Position numbers and translations under genes: made by a program. The notes under the pieces are model-generated. The model saw only the letters and a list, made by a program, of their open reading frames with translations, did not search any database and had not been told where the DNA came from. 64,000 bases of DNA from an uncultured Oscillospiraceae bacterium (GTDB taxonomy: Bacteria > Bacillota > Clostridia > Oscillospirales > Oscillospiraceae), in assembly GCA_947599875.1 (NCBI GenBank), contig CANQFV010000008.1:1-64000 (forward strand), given 5' to 3'. The number at the start of each line of letters is the position of its first letter. Position 1 is the stretch's first letter. Below are positions 1 to 8,335 of the stretch, one piece after another.

Positions 1-5
1 TTATA

Positions 6-926
6 TCAATAATGTCTCTTTTTCTTCTTCCCCCTCCTGGGCTTCTTCCGGGAGGGGTTCTTTGTTACTGTTTTTGGCGGCGTCTCCTCCCGGTATAGGA
101 GTCCCAAGCTGTTGATGAGCTTCCGATGCTCATCCCCTGTGGATTTGATATAGATTCGGGTTGTCTCGATACTGCTGTGGCCTAAAACGTCGGAGAGCTG
201 GGGCATATCCCCGCCGTTCTTGAGGAAGGTGCGGGCGAATAATTTTCTCAGGTTGTGGGGATGCACTTTGGAGGCCAAAACCCCGGCCCGCTCGGCCGTC
301 TCCTTCATGATGGCCCAGATGCGCTTGCGGCCCAATGGACGGCCCTTCTGGCCCCGGAAGATAACCCCGGAGGTGATGCCCCGCTCCTTTGCGAATTTCT
401 CAAGCTTGACGCAAAGCGCCTCCGGCATGAGGACGCTTCTATTCTTGCGCTTACAAAGTACGCCCACATCCCGCCGCTTCACAGCCTCCACGGTGAAGTA
501 GCGCAGCTCGGACACTCGTATCCCGCTGGAGCAGAGGGTCTCTAAGAGCAGCCGGTCCCGGGGATTCTTGGCGGCCTTTAAGAGCTTCTCGTACTCCTTC
601 TCGGTCAAGACCTTTTCCTCCGGGAGGTAAGTGGTTCGCTGAATGATCATCCGTTGCGTTCCGCAGTCAATCCATTTCATGAAACTGAAGAAAGCGAAGA
701 GGGATGCTAAAATGGTGTTGATGCTGGAGGGTTTGTACTCCCGGTCAACTAAGCTCTGTTTGTAGGCGTAGGTGGTTTCGCTTGTGACCTCCTGCCCGCC
801 TAAAAAGGCGGAGTAGCTGATGACGTCGTGGAGATACCGCCCGATGGTGTGAACGCTGCACGAGTTGGAGATGAGCTGCGCCCGGAATCCCGCCACGGCC
901 TCCGGTGTGATGGTGCGAGTTGTCAT
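6..926 (-). CDS. Tyrosine recombinase/integrase (XerC/D-like)
   Basis: A 306-residue site-specific recombinase that would cut and rejoin DNA through a tyrosine-DNA intermediate. The N-terminal 100 residues resemble a SAM-like core-binding domain. The catalytic domain shows Arg137 (GIRVSEL), the H-x-x-R pair His224/Arg227 (HPHNLRK), His250 (LGHSS) and Tyr259 (TRIYIK), so the active site looks complete. The C-terminus is a Lys/Arg-rich tail. The ATG is preceded by AAGGAGG at 9 nt. It lies at the window edge, so its element, if any, cannot be judged; no excisionase or att repeat is visible. It could belong to a mobile element or be a resident Xer-like enzyme. Confidence 0.88.
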   Translation of the reverse strand: MTTRTITPEAVAGFRAQLISNSCSVHTIGRYLHDVISYSAFLGGQEVTSETTYAYKQSLVDREYKPSSINTILASLFAFFSFMKWIDCGTQRMIIQRTTYLPEEKVLTEKEYEKLLKAAKNPRDRLLLETLCSSGIRVSELRYFTVEAVKRRDVGVLCKRKNRSVLMPEALCVKLEKFAKERGITSGVIFRGQKGRPLGRKRIWAIMKETAERAGVLASKVHPHNLRKLFARTFLKNGGDMPQLSDVLGHSSIETTRIYIKSTGDEHRKLINSLGLLYREETPPKTVTKNPSRKKPRRGKKKKRHY

Positions 927-973
927 GGTAATGTCCTCCTTATAAATAAATAAAGATTACGGATATAAAAAAT

Positions 974-997
974 CCACACGAAGGTTTTTTCGTGTGG
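974..997 (-). terminator. Rho-independent terminator downstream of the SLOG gene
   Basis: Nine-base arms CCACACGAA/TTCGTGTGG with a 6-nt loop. On the minus strand they are followed by ATTTTTTA. The hairpin separates the SLOG gene from the recombinase downstream. Confidence 0.8.
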
Positions 998-1005
998 GTT
1001 TTGTC

Positions 1006-1524
1006 TTATACCGGGATGGGGATCTTGATGATCCGCAGTCCCTGGGTCTGGGCGTAGTGGAGCGTCTGGGCCGTTCCGCCCCGGGTCGGCCCGCCCTCTT
1101 CGCAGGCGGCGATGAGGACGCGGGAGGAGTCCACCATATACCGGTTGCGCCGGAGCATACATTCCGGCGTATACGCCCGGGAGATCAGCGTCTGTTTGTC
1201 GCACTGGTGGAGGATGTAGAAATACCGCTCCCGCTCCTCCTCCGGCCAGCCGTCGGGCTGTGTCTCGCAGGGGACAGCCGCCTCCAGGAAGATGCCGGGG
1301 CACTCGTCCCGCAGGGTGATCACCGCCTCGGCGAAGTACATGTCGCACCCCCGGGCCATGCCGCAGATGAAGTGCCGGATCCCGCCCTGGTACACGGATC
1401 GCACGGCGTCGGTGATGATCTCCTTGAGCATGATGCACCGGTCGTCCCGCTCGTCGTCCCGCCAGGGCAGCTTCTCCGGTCTGTGACCGGAAAAACAGCA
1501 GGCGTCCCCGCCTCTTGCGGTCAT
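1006..1524 (-). CDS. SLOG family protein (YpsA/DUF1273-like)
   Basis: A 172-residue Rossmann-like protein with the family's opening signature CCFSGHRPEKLP, then GGIRHFICGMARGCDMYFAEAV and a nucleotide-binding-type segment SSRVLIAACEEGGPTRGGT. SLOG proteins are predicted to bind nucleotide or ADP-ribose-type ligands; no cellular role can be assigned here. The ATG at 1524 is chosen because TAAGGAGG lies 7 nt upstream; a longer reading to 1545 has no comparable ribosome site. It is transcribed alone from a consensus promoter and ends at the hairpin at 974-997. Confidence 0.8.
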   Translation of the reverse strand: MTARGGDACCFSGHRPEKLPWRDDERDDRCIMLKEIITDAVRSVYQGGIRHFICGMARGCDMYFAEAVITLRDECPGIFLEAAVPCETQPDGWPEEERERYFYILHQCDKQTLISRAYTPECMLRRNRYMVDSSRVLIAACEEGGPTRGGTAQTLHYAQTQGLRIIKIPIPV

Positions 1525-1588
1525 AGTCCCCGCCTCCTTACACACAGTAGATTCCTTTTTTGTATTACAATATTATAATTATAATGAT

Positions 1589-1617
1589 ATTATACGCCCT
1601 TCCGCGCCGTTTGTCAA
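1589..1617 (-). promoter_or_regulatory. Sigma-A-type promoter for the SLOG gene
   Basis: On the minus strand, TTGACA (1612-1617), a 17-bp spacer and TATAAT (1589-1594): a perfect consensus promoter in an AT-rich patch, about 65 bp upstream of the start codon. Confidence 0.85.
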
Positions 1618-1628
1618 AGCCGCGGGGC

Positions 1629-1657
1629 TTGCCACGCCGGAAATCGGGTGGTATAAT
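1629..1657 (+). promoter_or_regulatory. Sigma-A-type promoter for the ABC exporter
   Basis: TTGCCA (1629-1634), a 17-bp spacer and TATAAT (1652-1657), 37 bp before the exporter ATG. It is divergent from the SLOG promoter. Confidence 0.8.
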
Positions 1658-1693
1658 GATCCCTGCCAAAAGATACGAAACGGAGAGATCGCT

Positions 1694-3445
1694 ATGACAA
1701 AGCGGGATTTTAAAAACTGGGGCCTCTTTCACATCTTCATCAGCTACTTCCGGCCCCATCTGGGCCTTTTCGCCCTGGATATGGCCTGCGCCCTGCTGAT
1801 CGCCCTGGTGGATCTGGCATTCCCCTTCGCCTCCCGGATCTGCCTCTACGAGCTGATCCCCGGCAACCTGTACGGGGCCTTCTTCGGGGTGATCGCCATC
1901 ATCCTCCTGGCCTATCTGATCCGGTCGCTTCTCCAGTATGTGGTGGTCTATTGGGGCCACGCCTTCGGCGTCTTAGTGGAGGCGGACATCCGGGAGGATC
2001 TTTTCACCCACCTCCAGACCCTGCCTGTCAGCTTCTTTGACAAGAACCGCACGGGCCACCTGATGAGCCGCCTGACCGCGGAGCTTTTCGACATCACGGA
2101 GCTTGCCCACCACGGCCCGGAGGACGTTTTCATCTCCCTGGTCACCGTCATTGGCGCCATCGCCGTGCTGTTCACCATCCAGTGGCGGCTGGCCCTGATG
2201 CTGTTGATCCTCATCCCGCTTTTCCTGCTCCTGGCCACCTTGAACCGCAAGCGCCTGCGGGACACCTCCCGGGCCGTGAAACGGGTGACGGCCTCCATCA
2301 ACGCGGACATCGAATCCAGCCTCTCCGGTATGCGCACCGCCAAGGCCTTCGCCAATGAGCAGGCCGAACACGACAAGTTTGACGCCGCCAACGACCGGTT
2401 CCGGGGATCAAAAAAAGCCCAGTACCGGGCTATGGGCATCTTCCAAAGCTCCCTGGAGCTGTTTACCTCCATCATGCCCGTGGCGGTCATCGCCTACGGG
2501 GGCTTCCTCATCATGCGCGGGCAGATGGATTACCGGGATCTCATCACCTTCACCCTGTACACCTCCACCTTCACAAGCCCCATCCGCAAGCTTGCCAACC
2601 TCTCGGAGATGCTGGTCAACGGCGCGGCGGGCCTCACCCGGTTTGTGGAGATCATGCGGGTGGAGCCGGAGCTTGCCGACAGGCCCGGCGCCCGGGAGCT
2701 TCAGAACGTCCAGGGCCGCATCGACGTGGAGGACGTGAGCTTCTCCTATGACGGGGACGACACCCGGGTCTTAAATCACGTCACCCTCCACGTCTCCCCG
2801 GGGGAGACCGTGGCCGTGGTGGGCCCCTCCGGCGGGGGAAAGACCACCCTGTGCAGCCTGATCCCCCGGTTTTACGACGTGTCCGGGGGCAGTGTCAAAA
2901 TCGACGGGGAGGATGTCCGGGACGTGACCCAGAAGAGCCTGCGCCGGAATATCGGCGTGGTCCAGCAGGACGTCTTTCTCTTCGCCGACACCGTGATGAA
3001 CAACATCCGCTACGGCCGGCCCGGCGCCACGGACGACGAGGTAGCCCAGGCCGCGAAAAGGGCGGAGATCTACGACGACATTATGGCCATGCCCCAGGGC
3101 TTCGACACCTATGTGGGGGAGCGGGGCGCCCTCCTCTCCGGCGGGCAGAAACAGCGCATCTCCATCGCCCGGATCTTTTTAAAGGACCCCCCGGTGCTGA
3201 TTTTGGACGAGGCCACGTCCGCCCTGGACTCCGTGACGGAGGCCAAGATCCAGCGGGCCTTTGACGAGCTGTCCCGGGGCCGCACCACCATGATCATCGC
3301 CCACCGCTTATCTACCGTCCGTTCCGCCAGCCGCATCCTGGTCATCCGGGACGGCGTCATCACGGAGCAGGGTACCCACAGGGAGCTTATGGCCCTGGGC
3401 GGGGACTACGCCAACCTCTATAACACCCAGAACCTCCACATGTGA
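1694..3445 (+). CDS. ABC exporter, fused permease and ATPase (MsbA/BmrA type)
   Basis: A 583-residue half-transporter. Residues 1-310 hold an ABC-type 1 exporter membrane domain with about six hydrophobic segments. The nucleotide-binding domain follows: Walker A GPSGGGKTT near 376-384, Q-loop VVQQDVFLF, signature LSGGQKQR near 483, Walker B LILDEATSALD near 503 and H-loop AHRLST. It would act as a homodimer pumping a lipid, drug or peptide out of the cell; no substrate can be read from the sequence. It is a single gene from its own promoter, convergent with the kinase-like gene that ends 2 bp away. Confidence 0.93.
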   Translation: MTKRDFKNWGLFHIFISYFRPHLGLFALDMACALLIALVDLAFPFASRICLYELIPGNLYGAFFGVIAIILLAYLIRSLLQYVVVYWGHAFGVLVEADIREDLFTHLQTLPVSFFDKNRTGHLMSRLTAELFDITELAHHGPEDVFISLVTVIGAIAVLFTIQWRLALMLLILIPLFLLLATLNRKRLRDTSRAVKRVTASINADIESSLSGMRTAKAFANEQAEHDKFDAANDRFRGSKKAQYRAMGIFQSSLELFTSIMPVAVIAYGGFLIMRGQMDYRDLITFTLYTSTFTSPIRKLANLSEMLVNGAAGLTRFVEIMRVEPELADRPGARELQNVQGRIDVEDVSFSYDGDDTRVLNHVTLHVSPGETVAVVGPSGGGKTTLCSLIPRFYDVSGGSVKIDGEDVRDVTQKSLRRNIGVVQQDVFLFADTVMNNIRYGRPGATDDEVAQAAKRAEIYDDIMAMPQGFDTYVGERGALLSGGQKQRISIARIFLKDPPVLILDEATSALDSVTEAKIQRAFDELSRGRTTMIIAHRLSTVRSASRILVIRDGVITEQGTHRELMALGGDYANLYNTQNLHM

Positions 3446-3446
3446 T

Positions 3447-4481
3447 TTATGTGTCCAGCACCATGTCCGCCGTCTCAAAGATGCGCAGTGCCTCAAAATA
3501 CCGGTTCTCCAGGGGGATCCACCGGCCCAGGTAGTCCGCCAGCGCCTGGGGATCCCGCGCCGTCAGACGCCGGCGCTGGCACTCCGGCGTGGTGCGCAGG
3601 GCGATCTTCAGGGTGTAAAAGTCCGCAAGCTCCGGGTGCAGGCAGTAGGACCCCTCCACCACATGCAGCCGCGTCACGATGTGTGGGACAGGCTCCCCCA
3701 GCTGCCCGGTTTTGCAGTCAAATCTCCGGGTAACAGGCGCCGCGCCCCGCTCCAGGGGGAGCAGGATCTCCTCCCGCAGCCGCTCCCGGTCCATGTTCCC
3801 GCCGGGGAGGGACAGCCTCTCCGCGCTGCGCTTCTCCGGGGGGAGGAAGTAGTCGTCGGCGTGGTAAAGCTGCGCCCCGTATGTCTCCGCCAACAGCTCC
3901 CCCAGGGTGGATTTCCCGGAAGCGCACATGCCGTCGATCCCCACCACCACAGGTCCCTGAAAGCGGGACAGCCGGTCAATGGCGGAGAACACCTGCCAAA
4001 AATCCCGGTAGCCCGCATCCACCACCCGGTAGGCCGGGGCGTAGGCGTCCCGGTAGGCCTGGGAGTGGGAGAGCATGGGCATCCCGGCGGCCGCATATTC
4101 CGTTAAAAAGCGCTCCGTCTCCTCCCGGTCAAAGCCGGCCCTGTCAAGCAGCGTCAGCTTCGCCCGAAAGGCCCCGGCGTTCCCCCGGGTGTGCCGGGAG
4201 GAGGCGAGGAACATCCGAAACACCGTGTCCGTGGAGAGCCGCCCGGCCGCCGGGCGCAGATTTAAGCGGACGGAGCCGCCGCCGATGTCCTCGAAAAGCG
4301 GATCCTCCGGCCCTTGACTCTCCTCCGCCTCCCGCATGAGCCAGGCCCTGGCGGCCTCCTCATCCCGGATCAGGTGCCCGCCGCCGAATTCGCTCTGATA
4401 CAGCAGCTTCGCCCCGTCCTGGGGGCGCATCAGCGGCCGCATAGCCATCTGCGCTTTTAAGATCTCCAGCAGTTCATCCAT
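3447..4481 (-). CDS. Uridine-kinase-like P-loop protein with an extra N-terminal domain
   Basis: A 344-residue protein. The C-terminal half is a P-loop kinase of the uridine kinase/phosphoribulokinase superfamily, with Walker A GMCASGKS at 184-191, HADDYF at 208-213 (the usual DDFY-like segment) and a lid region with TARDPQ. The first 170 residues are a separate domain I do not recognise; it opens with a helical region and LLYQSEFGGGHLI. Classical uridine kinases are about 210 residues, so this is a two-domain form known in Firmicutes genomes but of uncertain substrate. It is apparently monocistronic, starting 45 bp from a divergent small gene. Confidence 0.7.
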   Translation of the reverse strand: MDELLEILKAQMAMRPLMRPQDGAKLLYQSEFGGGHLIRDEEAARAWLMREAEESQGPEDPLFEDIGGGSVRLNLRPAAGRLSTDTVFRMFLASSRHTRGNAGAFRAKLTLLDRAGFDREETERFLTEYAAAGMPMLSHSQAYRDAYAPAYRVVDAGYRDFWQVFSAIDRLSRFQGPVVVGIDGMCASGKSTLGELLAETYGAQLYHADDYFLPPEKRSAERLSLPGGNMDRERLREEILLPLERGAAPVTRRFDCKTGQLGEPVPHIVTRLHVVEGSYCLHPELADFYTLKIALRTTPECQRRRLTARDPQALADYLGRWIPLENRYFEALRIFETADMVLDT

Positions 4482-4526
4482 CGTACTCCCTCACTGTCTT
4501 TTTTGATTTTCATAAGGAGGCGCCCC

Positions 4527-4745
4527 ATGTTCTGGAAGAAGAAAGAATCCGCCCCCCGGGCGGAAATGGCCGGCAAGATCCCCACCATCCGCACCGGCAT
4601 CTGCACCGGCGAGCAGGTGGCCGGCTTCAAGGACCCCAAATCCGGCAAATTTACCGAGGTGATGCTGATCCGGGATGACCGGGATATGAAGGCCTTTTTA
4701 AAGACCTACGGCATCGCCCCGGAGGACATCCGCCGGGAGTGGTGA
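4527..4745 (+). CDS. Small conserved protein of unknown function
   Basis: A 72-residue protein starting FWKKKESAP, with a central ICTGEQVAGFKDPKSGKF block and a C-terminal helix ending DIRREW. There is no transmembrane segment, Cys cluster or catalytic motif. The ATG is set by an AAGGAGG six bases upstream. I believe similar short proteins occur in other Oscillospiraceae, sometimes mislabelled as aspartate dehydrogenase; that is memory, not a search. Function unknown. Confidence 0.6.
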   Translation: MFWKKKESAPRAEMAGKIPTIRTGICTGEQVAGFKDPKSGKFTEVMLIRDDRDMKAFLKTYGIAPEDIRREW

Positions 4746-4804
4746 AGGGCAAGGCTTTATAGACAAAACCCCCTTGTACCGTCCGGCCCGCAGGCCGGTC
4801 AGGT

Positions 4805-7018
4805 TCACCGCCCCCGCCGGTGGTGGGTACGGGTCCTCCGGAAGCAGGCGTCGCACAGCCGCCCCTTGTGGTACAGCTGCAGGGGCTTGCCGCAGATGGC
4901 GCAGAAGCGGATGTTGTTTTTCAGATTCTTGAGGAGGATCTCGTTGATCTCATCCGCCACCGCCTCCCGGGTGTCGAAGAGCCGGTCTTCATCCACCTCC
5001 AGGCCGAAGGCCCTGGAGAAGGAGTAGTAGAGATCCAGCTTTTTGTAGTACAGCTCCAGCTCCGGAAGGGTGGGGTGTTCCGCGCCCAGCCCGGGGAAGT
5101 CGATGCCCTCCCCGCGCTGGAGCCTGGCGAGGTCGTCCAGGAAAAGGCCCCGCAGCTCCTCGGATGTCTCGTCAAAGGGGATATTGGCGGCGCGCAGCTC
5201 CTCCTCCTTGGAGAAGACCATGCCTTGCTCGCGCATCTTGGAGATGATTGTAATATACCTGGTGATGTCCAGCTTCACATACGGTTCCACCGTGGGGAGC
5301 TTGTTCCACTGGGTCAGAACCTCCAGAAGGTCGAAGTCCACCTGCAGCACCAGATCCGAGAAGCCCACAACGGCCTTCTCGATGGGCGGCACCGGGGCCT
5401 CCAGCCCCGCCCGGATAAAGCCGGGGTTGTCCGTGGAACCAACATACCCCCGGCTGTACATACCCTGGCGGCCTGCGCGCCCGGCGATCTGTTTGATCTC
5501 CGCGGGGAGAAGCTCCCGCCGCTCCACGCCGTCGAATTTTTCCGTCTCCATGAAGATGATCCGCCGGATGGGCAGATTCAGCCCCATGCCGATGGCGTCC
5601 GTGGAGACCACATACTCCATATCGCCCCGGAGGAAGCCCTCCATCTGCTTGCGCCGCGTGGAGTAGGGGAGAGCGCCGTAGATAATGGCCGGCTCCTTGC
5701 CGTGGGAGCGCAGCTCCTCCGCCACGGACAGTACGCCCACCTTGGAGAAGGTTATCAGGGCGTCCCCCGGCTGTACCTTGGCCGGATCAACCGTCCGGCG
5801 CATGGGGATCAGGGGCGTCGTCCTCTCGTGCCGGATGATCTCGTAGGTGTCCCCACAGCCGGAGACGATCTGAACCAGGATGTTCTCCGCCTCCGGGGCG
5901 GCGCACAGATGCACCTCCGGGGCCAGAACGCCCAGGATCGCCCGGGTCCAGGCGTAGCCCCGCTCCCGGTCGGCGATCATCTGGCACTCGTCAATGACCG
6001 CCACATCAAACCGGCGCTTCAGATCCAGCTTTTCCGCCGTGGCGGAGACGTGGGTATCCCCCGGCCGGTGGTCCTCCTCCTCTCCCGTCTCCAGGGAGCA
6101 GTCCACCCGGGCGTCCAGCAGCGTCTCCTGGGCCTCCAGGGCCAGAAGGCGCAGGGGCGCCAGATACACCCCGGTGGGGGCCTGCATCAGCCGCGTAAAC
6201 CCGGCGTAGGTCTTGCCGGTGTTTGTCCCGCCGATGTGCAGGACGAAGTGGCGGCGCATGGCCCGGGCCTCCGGGTACTCGTCCTTGGGGTTCAGGGCCA
6301 CAAGCAGCTGTAGACTTGTGCGGATGGCCCCCGGCACATACCAGACAGACCAGACCTTGGAAAGTCCCTCCCGGTAGAGCATCCCCAGGGGGAAGTCCGG
6401 GGCGGTGAGCATGGCGGTGAGATCCACCTGGGAGCTTACGTTCCCCAGCTCGGCAAGACCTGTCTCCGCCAGGGCCAGGAGTACATGGGGGTACCGCTCA
6501 AGCACATGGGCGCCATTCGGCTCCTGCCCGTTCCGGGACAGCCACACGGCCGACTTCACCAGCCCCCGCAGGCCGTCGGCGGCATTTTTCGTGTTCTTCC
6601 CGTGTTCCAGCGCCAAAAACGACCCCAGCCAGGAGCTTACCTGTCCGGGGCGGGGGTCCTCCTCCGCACTGTTGAGCCGGATCAAAATGGCCCGGTGGTA
6701 GTTTTTGGCCAGGAGATAGGCGGGGGACGTATCCTCCGGCAGGCTCTGCCAGGCGGCATCCAGCGTCTCCCGGGCCATGCGGGAGGAGCCTTTGCCCGCC
6801 CGGGCCGCCGGGGCCGGGAGATTCTCCGCCGGGATCCGGCCCTTGATAAACTCCGGCGTTCCCTCCGCCTCCAGAACGGCGCCCCTCCGCCACACCCGTA
6901 TGGGGCGGCCGTGGTTGTAGAGGACGGCGGGAGGGGGGAGCAGGGTTGACATAAGCTCGTTTGTCCAACCCCGGCGCTTCAGCGCGCCGGCGGAAAAGTT
7001 TCTGGGAGATTTTGACAT
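4805..7018 (-). CDS. Suv3-like DExH RNA helicase
   Basis: A 737-residue SF2 helicase. The first 240 residues are an unrecognised N-terminal region. Walker A GGTNTGKT lies near 262-269, DECQ (motif II) near 342-345, and a motif VI-like QIAGRAGRQG near 510, followed by a Suv3-type C-terminal region. The last 35 residues form a short zinc ribbon (C-x2-C and C-x2-C: CAICGK, CDAC). Family knowledge: mitochondrial SUV3 unwinds RNA with a degradosome nuclease, and bacterial homologues are scarcely studied. It is a single gene. One copy of the GTTGACATAA motif lies near its 5' end (6945). Confidence 0.8.
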   Translation of the reverse strand: MSKSPRNFSAGALKRRGWTNELMSTLLPPPAVLYNHGRPIRVWRRGAVLEAEGTPEFIKGRIPAENLPAPAARAGKGSSRMARETLDAAWQSLPEDTSPAYLLAKNYHRAILIRLNSAEEDPRPGQVSSWLGSFLALEHGKNTKNAADGLRGLVKSAVWLSRNGQEPNGAHVLERYPHVLLALAETGLAELGNVSSQVDLTAMLTAPDFPLGMLYREGLSKVWSVWYVPGAIRTSLQLLVALNPKDEYPEARAMRRHFVLHIGGTNTGKTYAGFTRLMQAPTGVYLAPLRLLALEAQETLLDARVDCSLETGEEEDHRPGDTHVSATAEKLDLKRRFDVAVIDECQMIADRERGYAWTRAILGVLAPEVHLCAAPEAENILVQIVSGCGDTYEIIRHERTTPLIPMRRTVDPAKVQPGDALITFSKVGVLSVAEELRSHGKEPAIIYGALPYSTRRKQMEGFLRGDMEYVVSTDAIGMGLNLPIRRIIFMETEKFDGVERRELLPAEIKQIAGRAGRQGMYSRGYVGSTDNPGFIRAGLEAPVPPIEKAVVGFSDLVLQVDFDLLEVLTQWNKLPTVEPYVKLDITRYITIISKMREQGMVFSKEEELRAANIPFDETSEELRGLFLDDLARLQRGEGIDFPGLGAEHPTLPELELYYKKLDLYYSFSRAFGLEVDEDRLFDTREAVADEINEILLKNLKNNIRFCAICGKPLQLYHKGRLCDACFRRTRTHHRRGR
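6945..6955 (+). repeat. Motif copy 1, GTTGACATAAG, inside the helicase gene
   Basis: One mismatch from the family consensus GTTGACATAAC. On the coding strand it reads through Leu-Met-Ser-Thr codons. Confidence 0.6.
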
Positions 7019-7104
7019 TTTTTATCCCTCGTAAAAAAACTGACCCAAAAGGATCCGAATGATATCCCTGAAATCAGATGGTATAATATTCGCTCTGCGG
7101 CTAT

Positions 7105-7135
7105 TAGACCATACCCGCTGGACGGGGATGGTCTA
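7105..7135. repeat. Inverted repeat TAGACCAT/ATGGTCTA
   Basis: Eight-base perfect arms (7105-7112 and 7128-7135) with a 15-nt GC-rich loop, in the divergent gap between the helicase and the HAD gene. Not followed by a T tract, so probably not a terminator. Confidence 0.65.
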
Positions 7136-7145
7136 TCAGCCATGT

Positions 7146-7178
7146 TTTTCGGTTCCCGGCGGAGCCGGGGAGAAAAAC
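7146..7178. repeat. Inverted repeat with TTTTTC/GAAAAA outer and CCCGGC/GCCGGG inner stems
   Basis: A stem-loop whose outer arms are T-rich at 5' and A-rich at 3' when read on either strand. That is the opposite of an intrinsic terminator. The loop is GGA. Confidence 0.6.
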
Positions 7179-7193
7179 AGCTTAAAATCAGAA

Positions 7194-7218
7194 ATAATAT
7201 CCGCTTTGCGGATATTAT
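7194..7218. repeat. Perfect 11-bp hairpin ATAATATCCGC/GCGGATATTAT
   Basis: Arms 7194-7204 and 7208-7218 with a TTT loop. A degenerate relative of the same arm (TATAATATTCGC, loop TCT, GCGGCTATTA) sits at 7082-7105, so the gap carries a duplicated palindromic unit. Possible operator, attenuator or REP-like element. Confidence 0.65.
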
Positions 7219-7314
7219 ACCACAATCCTTCAGGAAAACCAAGATTTCCTGGGACAAAGTCGGAGAAAATCGCGGGTGAGTCAACATTTTTGGGAGAACA
7301 GGAGAGGAAAAAGG

Positions 7315-8040
7315 ATGAAATCGGTAATTTTTGACCTCTACGGGACGCTTGTGGACATCCGGACGGATGAGGAATCCCCGGAGACCTGGGAGGCGGCGGC
7401 CGGCTATTTTCGCCGCTTTGGGGCGGAATACACCCCTCTGGAGTTGAAAAAGGCCTACCTTCAGGCCGTCTCGGAGCAGGAAAGGGGGAGACTGGCCCTT
7501 TTAGGCGGCGGATATCCGGAAGTCCAGATTTTGGACGTTTTCCGGCAGCTCTTTTTGGACAAAAAAGTTCCGGCCTCCCCGGAGACCGCCCAGGCGGCAG
7601 GCGAATTCTTCCGCCGTGCCTCCACGAGAGTCCTCCGGCTGTATCCCGGCGCCGCTGAGCTTTTGGACAGCCTGCGGGCCGGCGGAAAAGCCGTGTATCT
7701 TCTGTCAAATGCCCAGAAGATCTTTACTCTCCCGGAGCTTGAGCGCCTTGGCATCCGGGATAAGTTTGATCAGATCTGCATCTCCTCCGACTACGGGGTG
7801 AAGAAACCGGATCCCCGTTTTTACCGGGCGCTGCTGGACGACCGGGGGATCGACCCCGCCTGTGCCGTCATGGTGGGAAACGACGGCGTCTGCGACATTC
7901 TCGGGGCAAAAGCCGTGGGACTGCGTACCTTTTACATCCGCTCCGCCATCTCCCCGGTCAACGAGCCAACGCCCCCCGCTGACTGGGTGTTGGAGGAGAT
8001 GGACCTTCACCGCGCCAGGGAGATCCTCCTGCAATTTTGA
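7315..8040 (+). CDS. HAD-family phosphatase
   Basis: A 241-residue haloacid dehalogenase-like hydrolase. Motif I FDLYGTLVD opens the protein, motif II is LLSNAQ, motif III Lys is in YGVKKPDPRFY, and motif IV MVGNDGVCDILGAK ends the core; a helical cap (subclass I) lies between I and II. In motif I the second Asp of DxD is Tyr, a change seen in some family members. The substrate is probably a small phosphate ester but cannot be named. The start ATG follows GGAGAGGAAAAAGG. A strong terminator follows at 8139. Confidence 0.85.
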   Translation: MKSVIFDLYGTLVDIRTDEESPETWEAAAGYFRRFGAEYTPLELKKAYLQAVSEQERGRLALLGGGYPEVQILDVFRQLFLDKKVPASPETAQAAGEFFRRASTRVLRLYPGAAELLDSLRAGGKAVYLLSNAQKIFTLPELERLGIRDKFDQICISSDYGVKKPDPRFYRALLDDRGIDPACAVMVGNDGVCDILGAKAVGLRTFYIRSAISPVNEPTPPADWVLEEMDLHRAREILLQF

Positions 8041-8138
8041 AAGCTCCCCCGTTTTGCGCCTGAACCGGCAGGAAAAACAATGACAGGGGAGAGCTTGCCT
8101 TGATTGCGCCCTTAAAACGTGAAAGCGTCAAAAAAAGA

Positions 8139-8181
8139 CCGTCTGCGTCCACCGGTGATCCGGTGACGCGGCGGTTTTTTT
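8139..8181 (+). terminator. Rho-independent terminator after the HAD gene
   Basis: A GC-rich stem (CCG..GCGTC-CACCGG paired with CCGGTG-ACGC..CGG) closed by TGAT, followed by TTTTTTTA. The rest of 8041-8335 shows no gene. Confidence 0.85.
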
Positions 8182-8335
8182 ATTTAAATTTACTGCGCCC
8201 CGGAGAGAGCGTCTCCCTCCGATTGTTCCAGGTGATTACCATGCACCTCCTGGGGTCCCCCCGACACATTTGCCGTGCGCATGGCCAAAAGCGCAACCGC
8301 CGCCGGAGAGCAGGGGAACGGGGGATTTACGGACG

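Noticed and set aside
4783-4798. Hairpin CCGGCC/GGCCGG as a terminator
   Set aside because: No T tract follows on either strand.
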